Positions 24,803-32,413 of a DNA stretch of 37,903 nucleotides are shown one piece after another. Position 1 is the stretch's first letter; the number at the start of each line of letters is the position of its first letter. The translations under genes and the position numbers were made by a program. The DNA is from Patescibacteria group bacterium (GTDB lineage: Bacteria; Patescibacteriota; Minisyncoccia; Phycocordibacterales; UBA2100). Location of the stretch: assembly GCA_021731295.1 (NCBI GenBank), contig JAKFXQ010000004.1, positions 1 through 37,903 of the forward strand, written 5' to 3'. Below the pieces are notes generated by a model that was not told where the DNA came from, searched no databases, and saw nothing but the letters and a program-made list of their open reading frames with translations.

Positions 24803-24830
24803 TGACGGCCGGCCGGGGTGCGCTAGGGTG
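24803..24830 (+). promoter_or_regulatory. Candidate promoter of the NYN gene
   Basis: TTGACG and TAGGGT separated by about 16 bp, roughly 45 nt before the NYN start. The leader then carries AAGGAGA 7 nt before the ATG. The layout differs from the leaderless genes around it. Confidence 0.4.
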
Positions 24831-24873
24831 GAGATAGCTCGCACGCTGGGTGCGGCAATAAGGAGAGCAGCTG

Positions 24874-25530
24874 ATGGAGGAAAGGAAGAAGGCGGTGCTC
24901 ATCGATGGCGCATCGCTTTCGGCAATGCGCAATCGTCTGGGGATCAAGCGGATTCACTACCTCGGCCTATCACGAATTCTGAAGCAGGTCGGGACTCTGC
25001 CCTTTTACGGCAAGCCCTGCATCGTGCTTCCGGAGACGTACCGGTCGCAGTATTGGGTCAAAATGCTCGCCACGTACGGGTATCAGGTCTTCTTTTCGCC
25101 GACTGAAAACGGCAAAGACGACCAGGTGCTCATCGAACGCATGCGCTCGCTCGATTCGCAGAAAGTCGGTGAGATTATCATCGTGTCGACCGACCAAGAT
25201 TACGCGTCCATCCTCCGAGAGAAAAGCGACGAGGGTATGCGCGTCTACTGGGTCGGCACGCGAAAGGCTGACAAAGACGGTTCGCTCCCGATTGGTACCG
25301 CGCTCGAAGCACTGTTTGAACGAGGCGCGTTCACCTTCGTAGAGCTGGCCGACCATACGTCCCGACTCGTGAGGAACCCGAACGAGGAGGAGATGGATAC
25401 GCTCCGGCGCCCTCTGAAAGTCAGTATCACGATTCCTCTGACCTTCAAGGACACCAAGCGGTTCGTCAACAAGCTTCTCGCCGTTCTCGGACGCTTCCCC
25501 GGTGCCACGTACTCAATTGAGAGCACCTGA
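24874..25530 (+). CDS. NYN (PIN-like) domain protein
   Basis: 218 residues. NYN/LabA-like nuclease fold: first acidic strand KAVLIDGASLSAMR, then NGKDDQVLIERMRSLDSQ and EIIIVSTDQDYASILREK with the acidic residues of the PIN/NYN metal site. The C-terminal 60 residues (VSITIPLTFKDTKRFVNKLL) look like a separate small domain. A role in RNA processing or decay is an inference. It has a clear Shine-Dalgarno (AAGGAGA) and a leader, unusual in this window. It is divergent from tRNA-Ser, and convergent with the holin-like gene across a terminator. Confidence 0.85.
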   Translation: MEERKKAVLIDGASLSAMRNRLGIKRIHYLGLSRILKQVGTLPFYGKPCIVLPETYRSQYWVKMLATYGYQVFFSPTENGKDDQVLIERMRSLDSQKVGEIIIVSTDQDYASILREKSDEGMRVYWVGTRKADKDGSLPIGTALEALFERGAFTFVELADHTSRLVRNPNEEEMDTLRRPLKVSITIPLTFKDTKRFVNKLLAVLGRFPGATYSIEST

Positions 25531-25545
25531 CACCCACGCCATGAC

Positions 25546-25571
25546 AAAAGGCCCCGCGCGCGGGGCCTTTT
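25546..25571. terminator. Bidirectional terminator between NYN and holin-like genes
   Basis: An 11-bp stem AAAAGGCCCCG/CGGGGCCTTTT with a 4-nt loop, in the 56 bp between convergent stops. Confidence 0.92.
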
Positions 25572-25586
25572 GCTACAACGAGACGC

Positions 25587-25922
25587 TTAGAGCACTTTTT
25601 GAATGAACCAGTTTGCGATGGAGAGGACGACCGCGCCCAGAAGGGCCGGCACAAATCCGGCGACATCAAACCCTGGTACAACGAGTTCCATCCCCCAGAA
25701 CAAGAGTGCGTTCAGGATGAACGCAAAGAGTCCAAACGTAATGATGGTAATCGGAAACGTGAGGACATGTAAGACCGGCCTGATAACCATAACAATGACC
25801 GACCAGACTAATGCGACAAGGAGGATGGTCGTCCATCCACCTGCAACCGTGATGCCGGGGACGAATTGGACGGTCAGATAGACCGCGGCCACCGTACCGA
25901 GAAACTTTAATAGTGTGTGCAT
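25587..25922 (-). CDS. Phage holin family 4 / YvlD-like membrane protein
   Basis: 111 residues, nearly all hydrophobic with about four membrane helices. Signature: QFVPGITVAGGWTTILLVAL, then NPxL-like region IRPVLHVLTFPITIITFGLF, and FILNALLFWGMELVVPGFDV. This family (Pfam Phage_holin_4_2 type) is common in bacterial chromosomes and need not be phage-derived. Cellular role unknown. Confidence 0.9.
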   Translation of the reverse strand: MHTLLKFLGTVAAVYLTVQFVPGITVAGGWTTILLVALVWSVIVMVIRPVLHVLTFPITIITFGLFAFILNALLFWGMELVVPGFDVAGFVPALLGAVVLSIANWFIQKVL

Positions 25923-25928
25923 GTCTGC

Positions 25929-25934
25929 AGTATA
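25929..25934 (-). promoter_or_regulatory. -10 box, leaderless holin-like promoter
   Basis: TATACT, 6 nt, then ATG at 25922. It lies 15 bp downstream of the terminator of the acidic protein gene. Confidence 0.65.
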
Positions 25935-25948
25935 CCCCCCTTTACCTC

Positions 25949-25973
25949 ACAAGCGCCCCGTAGGGGCGCTTGT
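25949..25973 (-). terminator. Terminator of the small acidic protein gene
   Basis: An 11-bp stem ACAAGCGCCCC/GGGGCGCTTGT with a 3-nt loop, 16 nt after the stop at 25990. It has only a weak T-run on the minus strand. Confidence 0.7.
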
Positions 25974-25989
25974 TTCCATGTGACGAGAG

Positions 25990-26112
25990 CTAGAACGCAT
26001 CCTCCTCGCTCACCTCTTCGCCTTCTTCTTCGTCTTCGTCGTCTGTATCCAGTGCCTCGAGCGCATCTTCAGAAGGTGCGTCCTTGGCTGTCTCATCACC
26101 ATCGTCTGCCAT
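25990..26112 (-). CDS. Small highly acidic protein
   Basis: About 40 residues from ATG 26112 (MADDGDETAKDAPSEDAL), ending EEEGEEVSEEDAF. More than 40% Asp/Glu and probably disordered. Alternative in-frame starts at 26121, 26160 and 26169 would add a short, less acidic N-terminus; no clear -10 box settles the choice. The dedicated terminator downstream supports a real transcript. Function unknown. Confidence 0.5.
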   Translation of the reverse strand: MADDGDETAKDAPSEDALEALDTDDEDEEEGEEVSEEDAF

Positions 26113-26219
26113 GAAGAACATGTTTGAAACGTTTAGCCTGCTAACTGTGAACACCGCCATCGTACTCATAGAATTGTTCTCCGCAAGGGGGCTCACTGTG
26201 TATAACAATATTCCGCCGC

Positions 26220-26225
26220 TATAAT
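26220..26225 (+). promoter_or_regulatory. -10 box, leaderless recG promoter
   Basis: Perfect TATAAT, 7 nt, then ATG at 26233. Confidence 0.7.
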
Positions 26226-26232
26226 CCAGCCC

Positions 26233-28377
26233 ATGACGCCCACGGACTTGCTCACCGCCCACTTCCGATTGGCCAAACCACAGCTCAGCGCCCTTCGCAA
26301 ACTCGGCGTAGCGACGATAGGAGACATGCTGCGCCACTTCCCCGTGCGCTACGAGCCAGCCGGCACGGAAGGGTCAACCCGCACACTCAATCACGGGGAG
26401 AAAGTCACGCTCTACGGCACTCTTTCGAATCTTGAGGCCAAGCGCCTCTGGAAAAGTCGTCGAACAGCAACGACGGGCTGGTTCGAAGACGAGAGTGGTC
26501 GGGTCAAGGTGATGTGGTTCAACCAGCCGTACATCGCGAAAATGGCACCGCAAGGCACTCCGGTGCGCCTCACCGGTACCGTTGCAGGCAAAGACAAGCC
26601 GTACATCACGAATCCGGAAATCGAGGCCTTGCCCGAGGGCTACGTCCGCACCGACTTATTCCAAGAGAAGACCGAGGGGGATGCCGTGCCACAGCTCTTT
26701 CCTGTGTATCCAGAATCACACGGCATCACTTCGCGCTGGTTTTATCATGCGCTCGAGCGTGTCTTCGCGGCGAACGCACACGAGATTGCTGATCCAATAC
26801 CGGAAGACGTGCGCACGCGCTATAACCTGCCGGAAATCGCGACGGCACTGCATTGGATTCACCGTCCAGAAAAAGGGCCGCATGCAGAAGCCGCGCGAAA
26901 ACGATTCGCTTTTGAGGAAATGTTTGTCCTGTCGGTCGCGCGCACCAAAGAGCGCGCGGAAAACAGCGCACGTCCCGGCTATGCGATAGACGGTACCGGA
27001 TTAGTAGATGACTTCCTCGCGGCAATTCCCTTCCCGCCGACAGGCGCACAACGTCGCTCTATCGCCGACATACTCACGGATTTCACTCATCCGCATCCGA
27101 TGTCGCGATTACTCGAAGGCGATGTGGGGAGTGGAAAAACGTTGGTTGCAGCTGCAGTAGCCTACGCCGTCGTCCACGCACGACCAAAAGGTCAGTCATT
27201 CGGCACCCTGCAGGTCGCCTACATGGCACCGACGGAAATTCTCGCAAGGCAGCATTTCGAATCGTTCGTCGAATACTTCAAACACCTGCCGATTTCCATA
27301 GCTCTCATTACCGGCGCTGAATGCAAGAAGTATCCGTCGAAAACTGCGCGCGGCGGCGCGACGACCATTTCGCGCCCGCAATTATTGAAGTGGGTCGCGC
27401 AGGGAGAGATTGCGATGGTTGTAGGCACGCATGCACTCATCCAGAAAGCTGTGCGGTTCAAGCACCTCGCCTTCGTCATCGTAGACGAACAGCACCGTTT
27501 CGGAACGAAACAGCGCCACGCGTTGATACGTAAAGGTGAGCTCACGCCGCATTTTCTCTCGATGACGGCGACACCCATCCCACGCACACTGGCACTGACG
27601 CTGTATGGCGATTTAGATTTATCTGTTTTGGATGAGCTGCCCAACGGCCGGCTTCCCGTCACGACGCGCATAGTTTCTCCGGAGAGTCGCGACGAAGCGT
27701 ACACGGCAATTCGCGGACGATTAAAAGAAGGGCGACAAGCCTACGTTATCTGCCCCCGCATCGAAGAGCCGGACCCTGCAAAACTGAATGCGCTCCAAGC
27801 AAAATCAGCGAAGGCAGAAGCGAAACGCTTGCAAGCCGACATCTTCCCCGAATTTCGTGTAGGGCTTCTGCATGGTGCACAAACACCTAAAGAGAAGGAG
27901 CGCGTCATGCAGCAATTCACTGCCCATGAGCTAGATATATTAGTTGCCACATCGGTTGTCGAAGTTGGTGTGAACGTGCCAAATGCCACCGTCATTCTCA
28001 TCGAAGGTGCCGAGCGATTCGGTCTGGCACAGCTACACCAGCTCCGTGGCCGCGTCCAGCGCTCCAGTCACCCACCGCTGTGTTTCCTGTTACCAGAAAC
28101 CAAGGGAGAAGCATCCGTGAAGCGCTTGAAGACGATGGAAAAAAGCAGTAACGGATTTGAGCTCGCCGAGGCCGACTTGGAAGCCCGCGGCGCGGGCGAT
28201 TTGCGCGGCGTCCGCCAATGGGGCATTTCTGACCTAGGCATGGACGCGCTGAAAAATGCGAAGCTCATCCGCGCTGCACGTGAAGAAGCGGCGGAAATAA
28301 TTGCGGAAGACCCGACACTGGCGCGGCACCCAGCACTCGCCGCGCGTATGGACGCGCCATTGCCGCACCGAGAGTAG
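26233..28377 (+). CDS. recG: ATP-dependent DNA helicase RecG
   Basis: 714 residues. Branch-migration helicase for stalled forks and Holliday junctions. N-terminal wedge/OB domain (VTLYGTLSNLEAKRLWKSRR; GRVKVMWFNQPYIAKM), then superfamily 2 motifs: Walker A LLEGDVGSGKTLVAAAVAYA, motif Ia AYMAPTEILARQHFESF, DExH as VIVDEQHRFGTKQRHAL, motif III MTATPIPRTLALTLYGDLDL, motif V VATSVVEVGVNVPNATVILI, motif VI QLHQLRGRVQRS. The C-terminal LEARGAGDLRGVRQWGISDL is typical RecG (usually GDFLGTRQSG). Length is near normal. Confidence 0.97.
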   Translation: MTPTDLLTAHFRLAKPQLSALRKLGVATIGDMLRHFPVRYEPAGTEGSTRTLNHGEKVTLYGTLSNLEAKRLWKSRRTATTGWFEDESGRVKVMWFNQPYIAKMAPQGTPVRLTGTVAGKDKPYITNPEIEALPEGYVRTDLFQEKTEGDAVPQLFPVYPESHGITSRWFYHALERVFAANAHEIADPIPEDVRTRYNLPEIATALHWIHRPEKGPHAEAARKRFAFEEMFVLSVARTKERAENSARPGYAIDGTGLVDDFLAAIPFPPTGAQRRSIADILTDFTHPHPMSRLLEGDVGSGKTLVAAAVAYAVVHARPKGQSFGTLQVAYMAPTEILARQHFESFVEYFKHLPISIALITGAECKKYPSKTARGGATTISRPQLLKWVAQGEIAMVVGTHALIQKAVRFKHLAFVIVDEQHRFGTKQRHALIRKGELTPHFLSMTATPIPRTLALTLYGDLDLSVLDELPNGRLPVTTRIVSPESRDEAYTAIRGRLKEGRQAYVICPRIEEPDPAKLNALQAKSAKAEAKRLQADIFPEFRVGLLHGAQTPKEKERVMQQFTAHELDILVATSVVEVGVNVPNATVILIEGAERFGLAQLHQLRGRVQRSSHPPLCFLLPETKGEASVKRLKTMEKSSNGFELAEADLEARGAGDLRGVRQWGISDLGMDALKNAKLIRAAREEAAEIIAEDPTLARHPALAARMDAPLPHRE

Positions 28378-28385
28378 GCGTGAGA

Positions 28386-29723
28386 TTACTCGGAAATCGT
28401 AATCGAGGCCGTATCTACGTCCGAGAAGCCCTGTTCGCGTCGCAGTGTGATGGTGTACGTGCCAGGATTCGCATAGTCATGCGAGTACTGCTTCGAGACA
28501 ACCCCCAGTGCGCAGCTCCCCTGATTCTGAATCTCGTGCGTGCTGCCGTCACCCCAATCGAGATCGAATGCGGCACACGTCGACTCAATGTCGAACTGCG
28601 CCGTTACGTCGACAGATTCGTTGTCCAAAACGGGACTGACCGAGAAGTATCCGCCGTAGCCGCTGGTGTTACCCGTTGGTCCAATAACCGAAATCGACTT
28701 TATTCCGACGTCGGTCGAACCGCGCGTAAGTTTAGCGGTGTATACGCCTGCACTGGTGTACTGATGCGTCACCGTGAACGAGCTTGCGGTACAGCCAGTG
28801 ATGGGAAGTGACGCGGTAGCGCCGTCGCCGAAGACAATGGTGTATGGCCCTGCATTGCACGCTCCCTGCGCGTTCACGATACCGGAGAACGTTGCATTGA
28901 ATGGTGCGTTGCCCGAGGTTGCGGCGACATCAAACGTATCTTGCGCACCTGGATTCGCTGGCTTTGGCGCGCCTGAAACAACGATGGTCGCTGTTGTTCG
29001 GTGCACTCCGGAGCGGAGCGTAACCACATAGGTGCCACCGTACTGATACGTATGATTGAATACTTGGCGCAATTCACTACAGATGTTCGGCGCAACCGGC
29101 ATCTGCACCGGTGGCGCGCCATCGCCGAAATCGACTTCATAGTTCGCGCCGACACACGAGCGCGTCGTGTTCACGGTTACTTCGATGACTGCATTCAGCG
29201 GTGCTGCGCCGGAAATAGGCGTCACCTTCACAAAGCCGCCTACTTGCGGCGTCACCGATCCCACGATAGTCGGACACTGTAACGCCATCAGGGCAGCCGT
29301 GCGCGGCCCAACAACGCCGTAGCCAGTGGATTCTGGCGTACCTTCACAGACAAGCTTGTGCTTGCATTGAAATCGTTTAACCGCTGCTTCCGTAAGTGCT
29401 CCGTAGAAACCCGTAACCTGTGGGTCCGGATAGACGGTCGGGTCGAGTGCGAGGAACTGCTGCAGGCGTGCGACATCATCACCAGAAATGCCGCGCTTCA
29501 ACGTACGGCTGATATGCGGGCAGGAGACCGCTCCTGACGTGGGCGAGCTGATGGGCGCGATGGACTGGCCTATCGGCGGCACCGCTACTCCGCCCTGCTG
29601 GAGAGCAGTTATCTGCGCAATGAGGGAGGCAATCTGTGCCTGGAGTTCGGCAATGGACTGCGCGCTCACGGTGAGCGGACTAATAAGTGCGGCGAGCAAA
29701 GCGCCAGCGAGTATGTGTCTCAT
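28386..29723 (-). CDS. Secreted peptidoglycan-binding/PKD-repeat protein
   Basis: 445 residues. Signal peptide (HILAGALLAALISPLTVSAQ), short coiled coil (SIAELQAQIASLIAQITALQ), PG_binding_1-type domain (LKRGISGDDVARLQQFLALD, then VTGFYGALTEAAVKRFQCKH), then three PKD-like beta domains with VDFGDGAPP, IVFGDGATA and LDWGDGSTH and the matching Y-x-Y-x-x-x-G-T-Y strands. Cysteines in each PKD unit suggest disulfides. Likely a cell-surface or envelope-bound protein; ligand unknown. Convergent with recG, 8 bp apart. Confidence 0.9.
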   Translation of the reverse strand: MRHILAGALLAALISPLTVSAQSIAELQAQIASLIAQITALQQGGVAVPPIGQSIAPISSPTSGAVSCPHISRTLKRGISGDDVARLQQFLALDPTVYPDPQVTGFYGALTEAAVKRFQCKHKLVCEGTPESTGYGVVGPRTAALMALQCPTIVGSVTPQVGGFVKVTPISGAAPLNAVIEVTVNTTRSCVGANYEVDFGDGAPPVQMPVAPNICSELRQVFNHTYQYGGTYVVTLRSGVHRTTATIVVSGAPKPANPGAQDTFDVAATSGNAPFNATFSGIVNAQGACNAGPYTIVFGDGATASLPITGCTASSFTVTHQYTSAGVYTAKLTRGSTDVGIKSISVIGPTGNTSGYGGYFSVSPVLDNESVDVTAQFDIESTCAAFDLDWGDGSTHEIQNQGSCALGVVSKQYSHDYANPGTYTITLRREQGFSDVDTASITISE

Positions 29724-29729
29724 GGGACA

Positions 29730-29735
29730 ATTGTC
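29730..29735 (-). promoter_or_regulatory. -10 box, leaderless PKD protein promoter
   Basis: GACAAT, 6 nt, then ATG at 29723. Confidence 0.45.
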
Positions 29736-29758
29736 GCACGTGCCCCCACCCCTGCAAC

Positions 29759-30220
29759 CTATGAATTCACAGTCATCTCGAGCGCAGCCTGTGCCGCTGA
29801 AGCTCCGTGATTCGTCTTCCCCGTCGCGCGCGCCTTTGCTTGTGCGAGCGAGTTCGGTGTAATGACACCGAAACCTATCGGAATACGATACTCAATCATG
29901 AGCTGTGTGAGCCCGTGGGAAACTGCGGAGGAAATGTATTCGTCGTGTTTGGTCTCGCCCTTAATGACACATCCGATGGCGACGAGCGCATCGTACTTTT
30001 TTGTCTTCAGCAGACGAGATGCCGCGAGCGGAAGTTCAAACGCACCCGGCGTGCGCACTACCGTAATGTTCTTGTCCTTCACCTTCCACGCCTCAAGCGT
30101 ATCCAGTGCACCGGCCAACAGGGCGTTGGTGATGTCTTCATTAAAACGAGAGACGATAACGCCGACGCGGAGTGTCGCGCCGTTACCCGCCTCACGTGGC
30201 TTGAATTCAGTTCGTAACAT
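29759..30220 (-). CDS. ribH: 6,7-dimethyl-8-ribityllumazine synthase
   Basis: 153 residues. Condenses 5-amino-6-ribitylaminouracil with dihydroxybutanone phosphate. Motifs: VGVIVSRFNEDITNALLAGA, TPGAFELPLAASRLL, VAIGCVIKGETKHDEYISSA and IGFGVITPNSLAQAKARA. The catalytic His is in GETKHDE. It lies 12 bp after ribE with its own -10 box. Confidence 0.97.
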   Translation of the reverse strand: MLRTEFKPREAGNGATLRVGVIVSRFNEDITNALLAGALDTLEAWKVKDKNITVVRTPGAFELPLAASRLLKTKKYDALVAIGCVIKGETKHDEYISSAVSHGLTQLMIEYRIPIGFGVITPNSLAQAKARATGKTNHGASAAQAALEMTVNS

Positions 30221-30226
30221 GGCGGC

Positions 30227-30232
30227 ACCCTA
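30227..30232 (-). promoter_or_regulatory. -10 box, leaderless ribH promoter
   Basis: TAGGGT, 6 nt, then ATG at 30220. It sits in the 12 bp between ribE and ribH. Confidence 0.45.
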
Positions 30233-30817
30233 TCACTTCTTCATGATTTCCGCCACGTAACGCGCAAACATGTCGGTCTCGGTGTTGACGCGACTCCCTT
30301 TCTGCAAGTCGCCGAGCGTCGTTTCTTTCAGTGTGTGAGAGATGAGTGCGACGGTGAATGTGTCGCGACCGAGTTCTTGAATAGTGAGCGAAACACCATC
30401 AACAGTGACGGACCCCCATGGCACCAACAGCTTTCGCACTGCGTTGGGCACGGCGAAGGTGAGGCGCACGGATGTCCCGCGCTTTTCGGCAGCACGTACC
30501 GTTGCCGTCGCATCAACATGTCCCTGCACAAAATGCCCGTCAAGCGCATCAATCATACGAAGCGATTTCTCGAGGTGGAGCACGCGCCCTTTCGTGAACT
30601 CGTCAGCCGTCGTTATCTTTCGCGTTGTCGGCATATACTCAACCTCAAAGTACGTAGCGCCTTTTGCGCGAACGGTCGTACAAATGCCGTGTACGGAAAT
30701 ACTCTCACCGAGCGTGAGTTTCCACGCCTTGGGTTTCTCAATATGGACGATACGGCTCTTCCCCCGCAGCTCGGACGAAATGACCTTCCCCGTCTTCTTT
30801 ATAACTCCGGTAAACAT
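30233..30817 (-). CDS. ribE: Riboflavin synthase alpha chain
   Basis: 194 residues, two lumazine-binding repeats. First: MFTGVIKKTGKVIS with ESISVHGICTTVRAKGATYF; second: GHFVQGHVDATATVRAAEKR with GSVTVDGVSLTIQELGRDTF. Dismutates two lumazines to riboflavin. The N-terminal MFTGVI motif fixes the start, supported by a TAGAGT box. It overlaps the 3' end of the upstream kinase gene by 19 bp. Confidence 0.96.
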   Translation of the reverse strand: MFTGVIKKTGKVISSELRGKSRIVHIEKPKAWKLTLGESISVHGICTTVRAKGATYFEVEYMPTTRKITTADEFTKGRVLHLEKSLRMIDALDGHFVQGHVDATATVRAAEKRGTSVRLTFAVPNAVRKLLVPWGSVTVDGVSLTIQELGRDTFTVALISHTLKETTLGDLQKGSRVNTETDMFARYVAEIMKK

Positions 30818-31155
30818 GGGTGCACTCTAAAGTATTCGCGAACCGATTGCACGTCTTTCTCAATTTGCTCTTTCAGCGCATCAAGCGAAGCAAACGTCTG
30901 GTCGTCGCGCACTTTTTCAAGCGCGGTGATGGTGATGGTCTTTCCATAGAGGTCGGCATCGAAATCAAGGATGTGGGCTTCGAGGACAGGGCGTCGCGTG
31001 GAGGCGAACAGTGCTGCGGGAAGCGTACGTCCGTCGAGTTGAACCGTTCCTGCAAATATGCCCGAAAGTGGTTCTGATACGGCAATGTTCGCCGTCGGGT
31101 AGCCCAGTCGGCGACCTTCTCCGTCGCCGTGAATAACTTCGCCAGAATACGTCAT
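30799..31155 (-). CDS. Stand-alone riboflavin kinase
   Basis: 118 residues equal to the C-terminal kinase domain of bacterial RibF: GEVIHGDGEGRRLGYPTANI (flavin/ATP-binding, PTAN motif), LEAHILDFDADLYGKTITI and the C-terminal helix LDALKEQIEKDVQSVREYF. The FAD-synthetase half is missing, so the product would be FMN only. Start at 31155 by 4-nt overlap with the Nudix stop; the longer ORF start lies inside that gene. The FAD needed by the photolyase must come from another enzyme or uptake. Confidence 0.9.
   Translation of the reverse strand: MTYSGEVIHGDGEGRRLGYPTANIAVSEPLSGIFAGTVQLDGRTLPAALFASTRRPVLEAHILDFDADLYGKTITITALEKVRDDQTFASLDALKEQIEKDVQSVREYFRVHPCLPEL
30824..30829 (-). promoter_or_regulatory. 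-10 box, leaderless ribE promoter
   Basis: TAGAGT, 6 nt, then ATG at 30817. It lies inside the end of the kinase gene. Confidence 0.5.
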
Positions 31156-31598
31156 GCGAGTTCGGAGAGCGCCGCGAGCGCGTACGCGCACACCGTAGGA
31201 ATGATGCCCACGCTATTGTCTTCGAGTTCCTTGCGAGAGAACCAGCGCATCTCGGTGCCGCCTTCTGACATTTCGGTGCCGCCGATGACGCGCGCGAAAT
31301 AGGTCAAATCTATATGCTCGTGCGTCTCATTAAAATGGTGACGGTTCAAAAAACGTGGCGCGACGAGGTCGCTCTCATCCACGCCCTCGAGGCGAGGTAC
31401 GCCGATAAGTTCGACGTCAAAGCCCGTCTCTTCCTTCGCTTCGCGAATCGCCGCCTGATTCGGGTCTTCGTCGAGTTCTATGTGCCCGCCAGGTTGCAGC
31501 CATTTCTTCGACTTCTGGTGCCAATGGAGAAGCACCTTTCCCTCGCGCACGATGAAGACGCTTGCCGTGAAGTCTATTTTCTCGTGAATGTGGGCCAT
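31152..31598 (-). CDS. Nudix hydrolase
   Basis: 148 residues. Nudix box begins GGHIELDEDPNQAAIREAKE and ends ETGFDV. N-terminal strand FTASVFIVREGKVLLHWHQK and LQPGGH are typical of MutT-like proteins. Located between a GNAT gene and the flavokinase gene; starts 3 nt after the GNAT stop (TAA-GCT-ATG). Substrate unknown. Confidence 0.93.
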   Translation of the reverse strand: MAHIHEKIDFTASVFIVREGKVLLHWHQKSKKWLQPGGHIELDEDPNQAAIREAKEETGFDVELIGVPRLEGVDESDLVAPRFLNRHHFNETHEHIDLTYFARVIGGTEMSEGGTEMRWFSRKELEDNSVGIIPTVCAYALAALSELA

Positions 31599-31601
31599 AG
31601 C

Positions 31602-32132
31602 TTATGTAGTGGGTGCGAGTTTCATTTCCATTTGGGGAATCATGATGCCGTTTACGCGAAGCCGGTCTTCGGTCACCCGTCCTCCAGTATCTATAAACCC
31701 CAATTTCTCATAAAACCGAATGGCGCGAGCATTGTATGTCGCGACATATACGTACGTTACTTTGCGCGCATCGAGAAACGTGTGTGCCTCGTTCCAAAGT
31801 TGTGTCCCAATGCCTTGGCCGAGGTAATCAGGAAGGACATACAGTGCGTTCAATTCATTGAAATTCTCCTCGCGCGATACGCGGCAGACACCGACCACTT
31901 TTCCGTCTACGCGCGCCACAAATAGTCGCGCAGACTCATTGTCCCCCTCGATGAAGGCGCGCATCTTTTCAACTTTTTCGGGACTGTGCCGATTCTTCCA
32001 GCGCTCTTCGACGCCATCACGAGTGATACCAACTTCCTCGTTCGGGTATGTCGCGAGCCACGATTCGTACCAGACATCCTGCATAGCAGGTATGTCTTCG
32101 ACACGTGCCCGTTCTACAGTGACGTCGGCCAT
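31602..32132 (-). CDS. GNAT-family N-acetyltransferase
   Basis: 176 residues from MADVTVERARVEDIPAM. Acetyl-CoA site LYVLPDYLGQGIGTQLWNEA (Q-x-x-G-x-G type), then ARAIRFYEKLGFIDTGGRV. Start at 32132 because TATACT lies 6 nt upstream; the open frame continues to 32231, into the tRNA-Ile trailer, but that would cover the promoter. First gene of GNAT-Nudix-flavokinase. Confidence 0.92.
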   Translation of the reverse strand: MADVTVERARVEDIPAMQDVWYESWLATYPNEEVGITRDGVEERWKNRHSPEKVEKMRAFIEGDNESARLFVARVDGKVVGVCRVSREENFNELNALYVLPDYLGQGIGTQLWNEAHTFLDARKVTYVYVATYNARAIRFYEKLGFIDTGGRVTEDRLRVNGIMIPQMEMKLAPTT

Positions 32133-32138
32133 AGTGGC

Positions 32139-32144
32139 AGTATA
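32139..32144 (-). promoter_or_regulatory. -10 box, leaderless GNAT promoter
   Basis: TATACT, 6 nt, then ATG at 32132. It resolves the start against the longer open frame. Confidence 0.65.
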
Positions 32145-32157
32145 CAGAACCCATGTC

Positions 32158-32246
32158 GTCACGGATATTTTCCTCGCCGACGTTCGGAAAATTCCGCGAC
32201 CCCGGCTCGCGGTTCGGCCCGCTGGCCTCACATCGCTCCGCCTCGG
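32158..32246 (-). repeat. tRNA-trailer element, outer tRNA-Ile copy
   Basis: On the tRNA strand: CCGAGGCGGAGCG, a GC-rich variable region (GGCCAGCGGGCC), GCGAGCCGGGGTCGCG (identical to the tRNA-Ser copy), a hairpin with arms ATTTTCC/GGAAAAT, then CCGTGAC. The proximal side (32241-32255) resembles the tRNA-Ile T arm (CCTCGGACTAGTACC against CCTGGACTCGAACC in the tRNA), so this element may have joined next to an older tRNA-end copy. Confidence 0.6.
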
Positions 32247-32296
32247 ACTAGTACCGAAAAACAGCGCGCAGGCGCGGCAACTTCACGGCAACTTTG

Positions 32297-32371
32297 TTGT
32301 CCCCACGCATAATTTTCTGCTGAAAATTTGCGCGGGCCCGCCTCAGCGCCAAGCGCTTGCGGCCCGGACAA
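32297..32371 (-). repeat. tRNA-trailer element, inner tRNA-Ile copy
   Basis: Outer stem TTGTCC (32297-32302) with GGACAA (32366-32371). Inside, on the tRNA strand: GGGCC...GGCCC around AGCGC-TTG-GCGCT, then GAGGCGGGCCCGCGCAAA, an AATTTTC/GAAAATT hairpin with AGCA loop, and TTATGCGTG. GAGGCGGG, CGCGCAAA and TTATGCGTG also occur in the tRNA-Asp element. The GGACAA arm can instead pair with the tRNA tail in the terminator. Confidence 0.55.
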
Positions 32372-32413
32372 GTCGAGAAAACGATGCCCCGCATCGTTTT
32401 CTGTACTTGTCCG
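32365..32413 (-). terminator. Terminator 3' of tRNA-Ile
   Basis: A 12-bp stem AGAAAACGATGC/GCATCGTTTTCT with loop CCC (32376-32402). After a 2-nt mismatch it extends by 9 bp (CGGACAAGT with ACTTGTCCG) that reach into the last bases of the tRNA acceptor. Confidence 0.85.

Noticed and set aside
25587-25922. Holin-like gene as evidence of a prophage
   Set aside because: This membrane family is widespread in chromosomes; no other phage gene is in the window.
32133-32231. N-terminal extension of the GNAT protein into the tRNA-Ile trailer
   Set aside because: It would cover the TATACT box and part of the conserved trailer element; MADVTVERA is a normal GNAT beginning.
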